Positions 43,353 through 52,696 of a stretch of 64,000 nucleotides of DNA are shown here, in pieces (the stretch's first letter is position 1; every line of letters begins with the position of its first letter). The translations under genes were made by a program, and so were the position numbers. Under the pieces are notes generated by a model. It was not told where the DNA came from and did not search any database. It worked only from the letters and a program-made list of their open reading frames with translations. The DNA comes from Flavobacterium pectinovorum (lineage in GTDB: Bacteria > Bacteroidota > Bacteroidia > Flavobacteriales > Flavobacteriaceae): NCBI RefSeq assembly GCF_006438875.1, contig NZ_RCZH01000012.1, positions 1-64,000 on the forward strand, in the 5' to 3' direction.

Positions 43353-43832
43353 TTACTTTATAAAAGGAATCGTAAGCGGATATTTATACAATTCTCCGTT
43401 TGAAGCTTTTATCGAAGCATAAATCACTAAAAAGAATTCAACAAATTTCATTACTCCAAAAAGCACTACCGCTGTCGCTCCAATACTTAATAATCCAATA
43501 TTTCCTTGAAAATTAATATTTCTGATATAGAAATCGTCGTTGTTAAAAACAGCTTCCATTGGAAGATTTTGAAAAATAACAGCAATAAAAATCGGAATTG
43601 CGATCAAAGCCAAAATCAAAGAGTAAAGCAATATGCTTAACTGAAAATTCAGCGTTTGTTTTCCGTGGTGATTTACAAATTCTGATTTGTCTTTGTAACT
43701 CGTCCAGATCAATATTGGGAAAATATAATTCCCAAACGGAATGATATATTGACTTAAAGTACTTAAATGTGTGAACGTTGCAGTGTTCTTTTCTGATGTT
43801 GTTTCCATGATGAGTGGTGTTGTTGTTTCCAT
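43353..43832 (-). CDS. DUF4870 membrane protein
   Basis: The 159-aa protein has three to four membrane helices and DUF4870-type sequence (YIIPFGNYIFPILIWTSYKD, SEFVNHHGKQTLNFQLSILL, KASNGELYKYPLTIPFIK). The start may be the ATG at 43832 or the one at 43808. The function is unknown; it is a common core gene of this phylum. Confidence 0.85.
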   Translation of the reverse strand: METTTPLIMETTSEKNTATFTHLSTLSQYIIPFGNYIFPILIWTSYKDKSEFVNHHGKQTLNFQLSILLYSLILALIAIPIFIAVIFQNLPMEAVFNNDDFYIRNINFQGNIGLLSIGATAVVLFGVMKFVEFFLVIYASIKASNGELYKYPLTIPFIK

Positions 43833-44063
43833 GATTAAAAGTATATAGTATTTTCTTATGCAAATATATGGCTAAAAGACAGTATCTTGTTTTGCATAGT
43901 ACTAATTATTAACAAAATTTTAACAAGTTTGAAATTTAAAAGTAAACTATAATGAACTGAAAATCATCGTTAAGCTTTGATTTTATTGGATGTTTAGGAA
44001 AGTAATTGTAATTTATTGTGCGCGCATAGTTTTTTTGTATTTTTACATAAAAAAATAAATATC

Positions 44064-44516
44064 ATGGCAATATCAGTTTCTAAACTCAACAAATTTGTAT
44101 TATTCAAAATACCATCGGCATACATTTGTGGTGTACGTGTAAAGGCAATCGACGAAGATAGATGCGTGGTAAGCGTAAAACACAGATGGATTAATCAGAA
44201 TCCTTTTAATTCGATGTACTTTGCAGTTCAGGCAATGGCTGCCGAATTAACAACAGGAGCTTTAGTGATTTCTCAAATTCAGCAAAGCGGAAAAAAGATC
44301 TCAATGCTGGTTGCTAATAATAAAGGTAACTTCACAAAAAAAGCAACCGGAAGAATAACATTTGTTTGTAACGACGGACATTTAATTGCCGAAGCTATTC
44401 AAAGAACAATCGCAACAGGTGAGGGGCAAACCTTCTGGATGAAATCTATTGGAACAAATGAAGAAGGTGTTCAGGTTTCTGAAATGGATTTTGAGTGGAG
44501 TGTAAGATTGAAATAG
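44064..44516 (+). CDS. DUF4442 hotdog-fold protein (thioesterase-like)
   Basis: The ATG at 44064 was preferred to a TTG 48 bases upstream. The 150-aa protein has FKIPSAYICGVRVKAIDEDR, VSVKHRWINQNPFNSMYFAV and QAMAAELTTGALV, typical of DUF4442, a hotdog-fold family related to acyl-CoA thioesterases. The substrate is unknown. A terminator follows at 44639. Confidence 0.85.
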   Translation: MAISVSKLNKFVLFKIPSAYICGVRVKAIDEDRCVVSVKHRWINQNPFNSMYFAVQAMAAELTTGALVISQIQQSGKKISMLVANNKGNFTKKATGRITFVCNDGHLIAEAIQRTIATGEGQTFWMKSIGTNEEGVQVSEMDFEWSVRLK

Positions 44517-44527
44517 TTTTTAAAAGG

Positions 44528-44632
44528 TTTTTTGCCACGAATTCCACGAATTTTCACTAATTAGAAATGCTTAATGCAGTTTGTAAATAAAAAATAATTC
44601 GTGCTAATTCGTGGAATTCGTGGCGAAAAAAT
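44528..44632. repeat. long imperfect inverted repeat
   Basis: GCCACGAATTCCACGAATTT and AATTCGTGCTAATTCGTGGA followed by ATTCGTGGC form arms around ~45 bases. This is a common Flavobacterium intergenic repeat (GCCACGAATT family) and probably non-coding. Confidence 0.75.
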
Positions 44633-44638
44633 ATAAAA

Positions 44639-44664
44639 AAAGGTCTCAAATATTTGAGACCTTT
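44639..44664. terminator. bidirectional terminator
   Basis: The perfect palindrome AAAGGTCTCAAAT/ATTTGAGACCTTT lies between convergent genes (DUF4442 and the Cys-rich peptide). Confidence 0.85.
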
Positions 44665-44685
44665 TACATTTAATAAATGTTGAGA

Positions 44686-44844
44686 TTATTTTTTAGCGCA
44701 ACATTTTTTGTCTTTTTTGTCAGCTGTTTTTTTGCAGCAAGATTCCTTTTTGGCAGGTTCTTTTTTAGGAGCTGGTTTTGTGTCTTGTGCTTGTACACCA
44801 ATTGTAAATAATGCGATTGCTAAAACGGCAAATAATTTTTTCAT
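44686..44844 (-). CDS. small exported Lys/Cys-rich protein, 52 aa
   Basis: On the minus strand the frame reads MKKLFAVLAIALFTIGVQAQ (signal peptide), then a short Lys/Pro stretch with two CC pairs (ESCCKKTADK, KKCCAKK). The mature part is only ~32 residues. The double Cys pairs suggest metal binding; copper genes lie within 2 kb but on separate units. It is shorter than usual gene-calling limits but has a good start, stop and terminator. Confidence 0.75.
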   Translation of the reverse strand: MKKLFAVLAIALFTIGVQAQDTKPAPKKEPAKKESCCKKTADKKDKKCCAKK

Positions 44845-44966
44845 TTTTGTTATAATTTAATTGTTAGGTATTCTTCATTTTTTGATTGACGATCGTGTTT
44901 CAAATATAATACGATTTAGTGTTGGAAATTGTCAACAATAAGTTAATGATTTATAAATGACCTATA

Positions 44967-46130
44967 TTACACAATCCAGCCATCTTCTATTTTATCAATA
45001 ACCCATTTATCTTTTACTTTTTTAATATAGATTAGATAGCCGTATCCGCACATATCACCACATTCAATTCCTACAGTAAGTACACCATATTTTTTTTTAT
45101 CATCAAATTGAATTCTGCTCAGGATTATTATACCTCGTATAGAATAGCAACATTCATTATAAAATCTTCTGTCGTTTCCGCGAGGTATTCTAGGAACATA
45201 TTTAAGGTGAAAGGCAGTATAGGCATCTAATTTTTTTCTGTTTAGTTTATATTCGAGTGTATCTGTATTATTGTTTTTTGATATTACAGCATCTTTAAAA
45301 TGCTCCTGAAGTTCTTTAGAATTGTCTCTTACAACCACTTTATCAAAAAAAATAAGATCAACAGGAAATTTCTTTTGTTTAAATTCTGCTAGTTCTTTAT
45401 TAAATCGCTTGTTTGATTCATTTCGCCGATTCAATTTATATTCGGACGGATCTATTCCTGGCGGTGCAGGCGGAACATAAGTTAGCACAGCATTTACCCA
45501 AATAGAATCAATAAGAGCTGGATAAACCTCATACATTACATCTTTTTCAAATTGTAAATCTTTCTCTTTTTTATTGCAGCTAGTAATCAAAGTGATAAAC
45601 AATAATAATATAGCTGTTCTAAAAAGGTTTTTTAAGAAAAGAAAATTCCATCTTGATTTCTTAGTTTTAGTCACTTTCTCATAAGCATAATTATAAATTC
45701 CAGTTCCATCATCGTATAATTTCGGATTACAATTAAAAGATTCTAGAAATACAATAAGTCCGGTTATTCCTCCATATGGATAAGAATATGCATCATATAT
45801 AAGTGTACCTCGATTATTGGTGGTCTTTTTTAAATCGATATATTCTATTTCATAATTTATAGATAATAACTCAATAAGTGAATAGAAATGCCAACTTAGA
45901 TTAGTTTCTTTAGCTGTTTCAAAATTTGGTTTTAAATCAGATTTAGAGAAAATGAACTTTTCTAAACTACATTTAGGGAATGTTTCAATCCAAAATTTAT
46001 CATCTCTTTCAATAGAATTATTTTTAGAATCTTTTATAATTTTGAATGTATCTTTTAGATCTTCAAAATTTGTTTCATTTGTAAAATCGAATTCTATATA
46101 ACAATATTGATTTTCCATAATTAAGCTCAT
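44967..46130 (-). CDS. two-part protein: cytosolic domain joined to a lipoprotein, probable slip fusion
   Basis: Residues 1-~155 look like a soluble protein (YCYIEFDFTNETNFEDLKDT, YDAYSYPYGGITGLIVFLES). Residues ~165-387 look like a separate lipoprotein whose signal (LFRTAILLLFITLITSCNKK) is buried mid-protein. In the other frame an ATG at 45651 reads MEFSFLK and would join the lipoprotein signal exactly if the six-base homopolymer at 45628-45633 had one base fewer. So two genes may have been merged by a one-base slip, through phase variation, recent mutation or sequence error. Neither half is assigned to a family. The start may be 46130 or 46118. Confidence 0.6.
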   Translation of the reverse strand: MSLIMENQYCYIEFDFTNETNFEDLKDTFKIIKDSKNNSIERDDKFWIETFPKCSLEKFIFSKSDLKPNFETAKETNLSWHFYSLIELLSINYEIEYIDLKKTTNNRGTLIYDAYSYPYGGITGLIVFLESFNCNPKLYDDGTGIYNYAYEKVTKTKKSRWNFLFLKNLFRTAILLLFITLITSCNKKEKDLQFEKDVMYEVYPALIDSIWVNAVLTYVPPAPPGIDPSEYKLNRRNESNKRFNKELAEFKQKKFPVDLIFFDKVVVRDNSKELQEHFKDAVISKNNNTDTLEYKLNRKKLDAYTAFHLKYVPRIPRGNDRRFYNECCYSIRGIIILSRIQFDDKKKYGVLTVGIECGDMCGYGYLIYIKKVKDKWVIDKIEDGWIV

Positions 46131-46268
46131 TAAAAAGTTTTAATTGTTCTTTTAAAGGATGAATTAAACTTTTTTTAGCTAATATATAATTTATTCCCTG
46201 CTAAAATCCGTTTTTTTTAGACACACTTTTGATATGAACTTAAATTACTTACATGGTTTAAAAACTTT

Positions 46269-48521
46269 TTAATAATTCAAATTCACTCCAAAACCAACTC
46301 CCATATCACTATCATAATGTGTCGTGATCCCAAAGTTTCTGGCTACGATATATTTTAGACCAGCCATATATTCTTTATCGGTATTCCACATTAAATTCAT
46401 TCGCAAACGTCTGGAAAGCGGAATATCTTTTCTTTCAAATTGTACTCTCACATTACCATCGGTATAAACCTCAACTTGTGCTTTTACAAGCATTGGCAGC
46501 GTATATTCCATACCGGCACTAAAAACCGAACGATTGTCTTTCGTATTCTTTTGTCCAAACATATTTTGTTCCTGTTCGTCCATTCCCATTTTTCTGTAAC
46601 GCCAGTCAAAACCTATAAAAGGCATAAACCATTGCATTTTGCCAATATAACGGCCAATATGCGTTTCGGTTTCATAACCGTGTTCATTGTTATAACCCAA
46701 TCTCCATTCAGTTCCAATGCTCCAACGGGTGTTACCTAACATTGCTTCACCATCGTTTCCGTTTGTGGCAAAATCATTTTCAACCATAAAATGAAACATA
46801 CGATCGTCCATTTTTAGCATTTTATACGCCATTTTAGGATCATGAATCAACGGATTCGGTGCTGAATTTTCATAACTAAAAATACGTCCCATTCCAGCCA
46901 TCATGTGATATAAAATATGACAATGAAAAAACCAGTCACCATCAGCATTTGCCTGAAATTCGATTGTATCGGTTTCCATTGGCATAATATCAATTACATT
47001 TTTTAGCGGAGAATACTCGCCATGTTCATTTATGATTCTGAAGTCATGCCCGTGTAAATGCATTGGGTGACGCATCATCGATCCGTTGTACAAAACAATC
47101 CTGACGTTTTCCCCTTTTTTGATTAAGATTTTATCCGTTTCAGAAATCACTTTATTGTCTAAACTCCAAACATAACGGTTCATGTTTCCGGACAATTCAA
47201 AACGTAATTCTTTTACAGGAGCGTCTTTTGGTAACGTTGTTTTTGTTGGCGATTTTAGCATACCATAATTCAGAGTTGTTATTTGGGCAACTTCTGTAGT
47301 ATCGCTTGACATTTTCATATCGTCCATTTTCATGCCATCCATGTTATGATTAGAATGATCTTCGGCTTTTACAGATTCATCTTCTCCTGAAATTTCAGGA
47401 TACATCACAGCATTCATGTCCATTTTGTTAAGAGACATTTTCATACCCATATCATTCATTTCGCCGTTCATCTTCATCATATCATTCATCATTTTCATAC
47501 CTTCAAAATATTTCAATTTTGGAAGATGAGAAACGGGTTGCTTAGTTCCTTCGCCTAAAAACAAAGAAGCTGATCCGGTTCTGTCCTCGGCTGTAGCCAA
47601 AAAAGCGAAGGATTTATGATCTTCTGGAATCGTAACTACAATATCATACGTTTCAGAAACAGCAATAATCAATCGGTCGACTTCTACAGGTTCAACATCG
47701 TTACCGTCGCTGGCAACAACCATAATTTTTCCGCCGCCATAATTTAGCCAGAAATAACTTGAAGCACCTCCGTTTGCAATTCGCAATCGGACTTTATCAC
47801 CAGCTTTAAATTGCGAAAGCTGATCTTCGTTTTTCCCATTAATCAAGAATTTTTCATAATAAACATCACTTACGTCCATAGCATTCATACGTTTCCATTC
47901 GTTGGTGACTTTTGTCGAAAATTGACCATGTTTAATGGCCTCGGCATAACTTTGCGTTGTTCCTTTTTTTATGGCAAACCAATCGTTGGCATTGTGCAGC
48001 ATTCGCTGAACATTCTCCGGTTTTAGATCTGTCCATTCGCTTAAAATGACTGGAATCGTCGGTAAATCGTCAATTCCTTTTCTAAAAGTCGTATCGTCTT
48101 TCTTTTTGTTGATAATGAAAAGTCCGTACAAACCAATTTGTTCCTGCAAGCCCGAATGGCTGTGATACCAATAAGTACCATTCTGAATAATCGGGAAAGT
48201 ATATTTGTGCGTTGTTCCGGGTTTTATTGGCATTTGAGTCAAATAAGGAACTCCGTCTTCTTTATTGGGTAAAAATAATCCGTGCCAATGCAGTGCCGTA
48301 TCCTCGTTTTTTAAATCATTATGCACATAAATTTCCGCAATATCCCCTTCCGTAAAAGTCAATGTTGGCATCGGAATTTGTCCGTTAACGCTGATTGCGC
48401 GTTTTTCTTTTCCGGAAAAATTGACAATAGTATCGCGAACGTGTAAATCATAACGAACTACTTTTTGAGCCTTTGCAGTAAAGACAATCAAAAAGGAAAT
48501 AAGAATAGTATATAGTCTCAT
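46269..48521 (-). CDS. multicopper oxidase, copper-resistance type
   Basis: The 750-aa protein has a signal peptide (LYTILISFLIVFTAKA) and the copper ligand motifs in order: HWHGLF, YWYHSHSG, HPMHLHGHDF, FHCHILYHMMAGMG. A Met/Asp-rich segment (about residues 345-400; MMNDMMKMNGEMNDMGMKMS) is typical of CopA-type periplasmic oxidases and binds Cu(I). The C-terminal ~200 residues are beta-barrel-like (RWSIGTEWRLGYNNEHGYET), as in CopB, so the two may be fused. It oxidises Cu(I) in the periplasm. The Cu-exporting ATPase gene is 10 bases upstream. Confidence 0.85.
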   Translation of the reverse strand: MRLYTILISFLIVFTAKAQKVVRYDLHVRDTIVNFSGKEKRAISVNGQIPMPTLTFTEGDIAEIYVHNDLKNEDTALHWHGLFLPNKEDGVPYLTQMPIKPGTTHKYTFPIIQNGTYWYHSHSGLQEQIGLYGLFIINKKKDDTTFRKGIDDLPTIPVILSEWTDLKPENVQRMLHNANDWFAIKKGTTQSYAEAIKHGQFSTKVTNEWKRMNAMDVSDVYYEKFLINGKNEDQLSQFKAGDKVRLRIANGGASSYFWLNYGGGKIMVVASDGNDVEPVEVDRLIIAVSETYDIVVTIPEDHKSFAFLATAEDRTGSASLFLGEGTKQPVSHLPKLKYFEGMKMMNDMMKMNGEMNDMGMKMSLNKMDMNAVMYPEISGEDESVKAEDHSNHNMDGMKMDDMKMSSDTTEVAQITTLNYGMLKSPTKTTLPKDAPVKELRFELSGNMNRYVWSLDNKVISETDKILIKKGENVRIVLYNGSMMRHPMHLHGHDFRIINEHGEYSPLKNVIDIMPMETDTIEFQANADGDWFFHCHILYHMMAGMGRIFSYENSAPNPLIHDPKMAYKMLKMDDRMFHFMVENDFATNGNDGEAMLGNTRWSIGTEWRLGYNNEHGYETETHIGRYIGKMQWFMPFIGFDWRYRKMGMDEQEQNMFGQKNTKDNRSVFSAGMEYTLPMLVKAQVEVYTDGNVRVQFERKDIPLSRRLRMNLMWNTDKEYMAGLKYIVARNFGITTHYDSDMGVGFGVNLNY

Positions 48522-48530
48522 AATGATTTT

Positions 48531-51068
48531 TTAAAGGTTTAGATTTCTCAATCGCAAAGCATTTACAATTACCGAAACCGAACTTAAACTCATCGCCAGC
48601 GCCGCCAACATCGGCGAAAGCAAAATCCCGAATACCGGATATAAAATCCCTGCTGCAATTGGAACGCCTAATATATTGTATATAAAAGCAAAAAATAGAT
48701 TCTGTTTGATATTTTTCATAACCGAAAAACTTAGTTTTTTAGCTTTTACGATTCCGTTTAAGTCGCCTTTTACAAGCGTAATTTTAGCACTTTCGATGGC
48801 AACATCAGTTCCGGTTCCCATTGCGATTCCTATATTCGCTTGTGCTAAAGCAGGGGCGTCGTTGATTCCATCACCCGCCATCGCTACGATTTTACCTTCG
48901 GCTTGCAAACGCTGAATTTCTTTTAGTTTATCTTCTGGCAAACAATCTGCTTTAAACGAACTTAGATGCAAATGATCTGCAACCGCTTTGGCAGTATTGC
49001 CATTATCGCCTGTCATCATAATTACTTCAACTCCCTGATCGATTAACTCCTTTATGGCTTTTGCACTGTTTTCTTTTATTGCATCTGTAATCGCAACATA
49101 ACCTAAAATAAATTTATCGACTGAGATATAAGAAACCGTTTTACCTAGATTTTGTTCGGCAACAATCTTGTTTTCAATATCCTCAGAAATCGAAGCACCA
49201 ATCTGAATCATTAGTTTTTTATTTCCTAATGCCACTTTTGAGTGGTTTACAGTTCCTATAACTCCTTTTCCGGCGATGGCTTCAAAGTCAGGAACTTCAA
49301 GTAACGTTTGATTTTTAGCTTTAGCGAAATTAACTACGGCTTGCGCCAAAGGATGTTCGCTATGTTGATTAAGTGAAGCGATGTTTTGCAATAAAATATC
49401 TTCGTTATTATTAACCGAATAGATTTTTTCTACAGATGGTTTTCCTTCGGTAATAGTTCCGGTTTTATCAGTGATTAAAACATCGATTTTACTCATGTTT
49501 TCCAGCGCTTCGGCGTTTTTTATTAGTATTCCGAATTGCGCTCCTTTACCCACACCAACCATAACCGACATTGGAGTTGCTAATCCTAAAGCACAAGGAC
49601 AAGCAATAATCAATACCGCAATGGCATTAATTAATCCGTAAATGTAAGCGGGTTCCGGACCAAATTTTGCCCAGACAAAAAAGGTGATTATTGAGATAAT
49701 AACAACCGTTGGCACAAAATATTTTGCTACTCGGTCCGCTAATTTCTGGATTGGAGCTCTTGAACGGCTTGCATCATTTACCATTTGAATAATTTGCGAA
49801 AGCAAGGTTTCTGAACCTACTTTTTCGGCAATCATCACAAACGATTTTGTTCCGTTTATAGTTCCTGCAATTACGTTATCGCCTGTTTTTTTATCAACCG
49901 GAATTGGTTCTCCCGTTATCATGGCTTCATCTATACTGCTTTCTCCAGTGGTGATTTTCCCGTCAACCGGAATTTTTTCTCCTGGTTTTACACGTAATAA
50001 ATCTCCCTTTTTAATATTGTGAATAGAGATTACTTTATCATTTCCGTTTTCTACCAAAGTTGCTTCGGTTGGAGCCAATTTCAATAATGCTTTTATGGCT
50101 CCGTTGGTTTGTCCGTGCGCTTTGGCTTCTAATAATTGTCCTAATAAAACCAATGTTATGATAACCGTTGCAGCTTCAAAATAAAGATGAATGGTTCCGT
50201 GATGTGATTTGAATTCAGAGGGGAAAATATTAGGAAAAAACATTCCCGCAATACTAAATAAGAAAGCAACTCCGGTTCCAATGCCAATTAGCGTAAACAT
50301 ATTCAGATTCCAGGTGATAATTGATTTATAGGCACGAACAAAAAACATCCAGCCAGCATAAAAAAGTACCGGAATCGAAAATAAGAACTGAACCCAATTC
50401 CAACTTTCAATAGACATTATAGTATATAGAGGATTATTCGGAATCATTTCTGACATCGAAATAATAAAGATTGGAAGCGTAAACAGAATCGCAATCTTCA
50501 TTTTCTTTAATAAGTCAGTATAGGTTTTGTTTTCTTCCGATTCAGAAGCTTGCATCGGAACCAAATCCATGCCGCAAATTGGACAGTCGCCAGGTTCGTT
50601 CGACACGATTTCCGGATGCATCGGACAGGTAAATTGTGTAGCGTTTATAGCAACTTCGGGAACTAAGTCCATTCCGCAAACTGGACAATCCCCAGGTTTA
50701 CTGTATGTTTTGTCGCCTTCGCAATGCATCGGGCAATAAAAAACTCCGGTTGTATTATGATTATGAGTTACAACTTTTTTTTTATGTTCATGACCATCAT
50801 GACTGTCTTTCTTCTGACTTGAACAACATGATTTAACAGCAGGTTCTTCGGTCTTTTTAGAAGAAGTCATCTCAATAGTATATTTTCCGGCTTCGGTTAA
50901 GGCTTCCTGAAATTTTTCAGTCGGAACATGTTTTTCCATTGTTATAGTTGCCAATGGAGGATTTAAAGTTACTTCTGCCTGAATTCCTTCAATCGTATTC
51001 AAAGTTTTTTCGACTTTTTTACGGCAGCCATCGCACGACATTCCTGAAATTATATATTGATGAGTCAT
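48531..51068 (-). CDS. copper-translocating P-type ATPase
   Basis: The ATG at 51068 gives 845 aa. The order is an N-terminal HMA domain ([14 protein letters not shown]12/C15), a His/Lys-rich linker and two copies of a heavy-metal-binding motif ([10 protein letters not shown]..., [20 protein letters not shown]). The P-type core follows: CPC in [22 protein letters not shown], and [19 protein letters not shown]. It pumps Cu(I) out of the cytosol in an operon with the multicopper oxidase. Proposed name: copA-type; copB-type is possible. Confidence 0.9.
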   Translation of the reverse strand: MTHQYIISGMSCDGCRKKVEKTLNTIEGIQAEVTLNPPLATITMEKHVPTEKFQEALTEAGKYTIEMTSSKKTEEPAVKSCCSSQKKDSHDGHEHKKKVVTHNHNTTGVFYCPMHCEGDKTYSKPGDCPVCGMDLVPEVAINATQFTCPMHPEIVSNEPGDCPICGMDLVPMQASESEENKTYTDLLKKMKIAILFTLPIFIISMSEMIPNNPLYTIMSIESWNWVQFLFSIPVLFYAGWMFFVRAYKSIITWNLNMFTLIGIGTGVAFLFSIAGMFFPNIFPSEFKSHHGTIHLYFEAATVIITLVLLGQLLEAKAHGQTNGAIKALLKLAPTEATLVENGNDKVISIHNIKKGDLLRVKPGEKIPVDGKITTGESSIDEAMITGEPIPVDKKTGDNVIAGTINGTKSFVMIAEKVGSETLLSQIIQMVNDASRSRAPIQKLADRVAKYFVPTVVIISIITFFVWAKFGPEPAYIYGLINAIAVLIIACPCALGLATPMSVMVGVGKGAQFGILIKNAEALENMSKIDVLITDKTGTITEGKPSVEKIYSVNNNEDILLQNIASLNQHSEHPLAQAVVNFAKAKNQTLLEVPDFEAIAGKGVIGTVNHSKVALGNKKLMIQIGASISEDIENKIVAEQNLGKTVSYISVDKFILGYVAITDAIKENSAKAIKELIDQGVEVIMMTGDNGNTAKAVADHLHLSSFKADCLPEDKLKEIQRLQAEGKIVAMAGDGINDAPALAQANIGIAMGTGTDVAIESAKITLVKGDLNGIVKAKKLSFSVMKNIKQNLFFAFIYNILGVPIAAGILYPVFGILLSPMLAALAMSLSSVSVIVNALRLRNLNL

Positions 51069-51199
51069 TGTTTTTGTTTTTAAAGTATTACAATGCAAAT
51101 TTCCGAAGTAATGATTGCTTCGAGTTGTATAATTTTGAGAATGATTTGTAAGATTTATAAAAATGTTTAATTACAGCGGTCTTTTACAAAGTTTTTTAA

Positions 51200-51340
51200 T
51201 AATCTCGCAAAGGCGCTAAGTCGCAAAGTTTAATGCCACAGATTAAAGGATTTAAAAGATTAAAAAAATCTGCTCGATCTGCTAAATCTGCGTGAGAAAA
51301 AAACTTTGCGCTTTGCGACTCTTTGCGCGAAATTTACTTT
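51200..51340. repeat. interspersed intergenic repeats (TTTGCG family), copy 1
   Basis: Units such as CGCAAAGGCGCTAAGTCGCA and CTTTGCGCTTTGCGACTC flank AAATCTGCG-type sequence. A related copy lies at 52018-52130. Such repeats are common between genes in Flavobacterium and are non-coding. Confidence 0.7.
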
Positions 51341-51450
51341 TTACAAATTCTCATTTTAATACGTATAAATTTAACCATATTTTAGTTCCGATTTGCATCG
51401 TAAGAAAGCAGCATGATTTTTGTATCTTTGTAGTGATAAAATTTAAGATT

Positions 51451-51681
51451 ATGACAACTATAACCATAAACGAGCGAACAAAAGCGGGCAAAACATTGCT
51501 TGAACTTGCAAAGTTGTTAGCTGCTACAAATAAAGGTGTCAAAATAGAGGAAGATGAAAGTCCGTACAATTCTGAATTTGTTGAAAAAATAAAAAAGATA
51601 GAGGCAGATTATAATAGTGGAAAATCTAAGAGTATAACACTCGATCCAAAAGATATATGGGGAAGTTTAGGATTGAAGTAA
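51451..51681 (+). CDS. DUF2683-like antitoxin
   Basis: The ATG at 51451 gives 76 aa (TTITINERTKAGKTLLELAK ... SKSITLDPKDIWGSLGLK). An upstream in-frame extension lacks coding character. It is a Phd/RelB-like short antitoxin of the DUF2683 type. The -7 box TATCTTTG (51423-51430) is properly placed. It overlaps the toxin gene by 25 bases. Confidence 0.8.
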   Translation: MTTITINERTKAGKTLLELAKLLAATNKGVKIEEDESPYNSEFVEKIKKIEADYNSGKSKSITLDPKDIWGSLGLK

Positions 51682-51938
51682 CGGCAGAAGCTCAAATACA
51701 TATTTCTAAGCATTTAAAATCAGGTAATCAATCCAGTATAAAAAAGATTGCAAAGATATTAGAGGAATTAGCTGAAAATCCATTTGAAGGAGTTGGAAAA
51801 CCTGAGGCATTAAAACATGATCTTTTAGGATTATGGTCAAGGGAAATAAATAAAAAAGATAGACTTTTATATAGAGTTAAAGAAGAAATTGTAACTGTTG
51901 TTGTAATCTCAGCAATGGGACATTATTCAGATAAATAA
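51657..51938 (+). CDS. YoeB/Txe-family mRNA interferase toxin
   Basis: The 93-aa protein has RIEVTAEAQIHISKHLKSGN, GKPEALKHDLLGLWSREINK, KDRLLYRV and a C-terminal SAMGHYSDK. The GKPE...LWSREI..KDRL.YRV pattern is YoeB-like, with His and Tyr near the end as catalytic residues. It cuts mRNA at ribosomes when not bound by its antitoxin. Confidence 0.85.
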   Translation: MGKFRIEVTAEAQIHISKHLKSGNQSSIKKIAKILEELAENPFEGVGKPEALKHDLLGLWSREINKKDRLLYRVKEEIVTVVVISAMGHYSDK

Positions 51939-51972
51939 AAAACGTGCTAAATCATTAGCACGTTTTTTTATA
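51938..51972 (+). terminator. terminator of the toxin-antitoxin operon
   Basis: AAAAACGTGCTAA-ATCA-TTAGCACGTTTTTTT directly after the toxin stop codon. Confidence 0.85.
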
Positions 51973-52017
51973 AAATCAATTCTAAATTATCTGAAAAAAA
52001 GTCTCAAGGTTACATCG

Positions 52018-52130
52018 ACGTTAATGTTTCAGATTAAACTATAAAAATCTGCTTAAATCTGTAGAATCTGCGTGAAACAAAAAAACTTTGCGAGCCCTGC
52101 GTAAATCCTTGCGACCTTGCGGTTAAAAAA
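52018..52130. repeat. interspersed intergenic repeats (TTTGCG family), copy 2
   Basis: CTTTGCGAGCCCTGCG and CTTGCGACCTTGCGGTT follow AAATCTGTAGAATCTGCGTG, matching copy 1 near 51200-51340. Confidence 0.7.
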
Positions 52131-52133
52131 AAA

Positions 52134-52694
52134 CTACAGATTCTCAATTTGAATCCGTTTTTTATCTTTCAATTGTTTGAAGTAAGTAGGAGTAAAGCCT
52201 GTAACTTTTTTAAACTGATTGCTTAAGTGCGCTACATTACTGTAGTTTAAAATATCAGCAATTTCGCTTAACGAAAGTTCATTGTAGATCAATAACTCTT
52301 TTACTTTCTCTATTTTTTGGCTGATAAAATATTTTTCGATGGTCGTGTTTTCAATTTCAGAGAATAGATTACTTAACGTGCTGTAATCCTGATTTAGATT
52401 TTCGACTAAATAATCAGACAAATTAACTTTGAGATCATTGTTTTTATGATGAACCAAATCAACAATAAGAGTTTTGATTTTCTCGATTGCTTTACTTTTT
52501 TTATCATCAATAAAATCGAAACCTAGCGCTTGTAGATTTTTAAGTAAAACTTCTTTTTGAATATCAGCAATTGGATTTTGTAGTTCGACTTCGCCTAATT
52601 CAACAGAAATAGTTTGAAGTCCGAGTTTTTCAAACTCAGACTTCACAACCATTTTACAGCGACTACACACCATGTTTTTGATGTAGAGCGTCAT
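52134..52694 (-). CDS. HMA-domain/AraC-type fused regulator, likely copper sensor
   Basis: The ATG at 52694 gives 186 aa. The first ~70 residues are an HMA-like metal-binding domain (KNMVCSRCKMVVKSEF, C10/C13). The C-terminal ~60 residues are an AraC-type HTH (LSLSEIADILNYSNVAHLSN, QFKKVTGFTPTYFKQLK). A single protein that binds a metal and DNA can directly regulate the copper genes around it. It is encoded next to the DUF3347 gene (start codons 2 bases apart in the same operon). Confidence 0.8.
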   Translation of the reverse strand: MTLYIKNMVCSRCKMVVKSEFEKLGLQTISVELGEVELQNPIADIQKEVLLKNLQALGFDFIDDKKSKAIEKIKTLIVDLVHHKNNDLKVNLSDYLVENLNQDYSTLSNLFSEIENTTIEKYFISQKIEKVKELLIYNELSLSEIADILNYSNVAHLSNQFKKVTGFTPTYFKQLKDKKRIQIENL

Positions 52695-52696
52695 AT

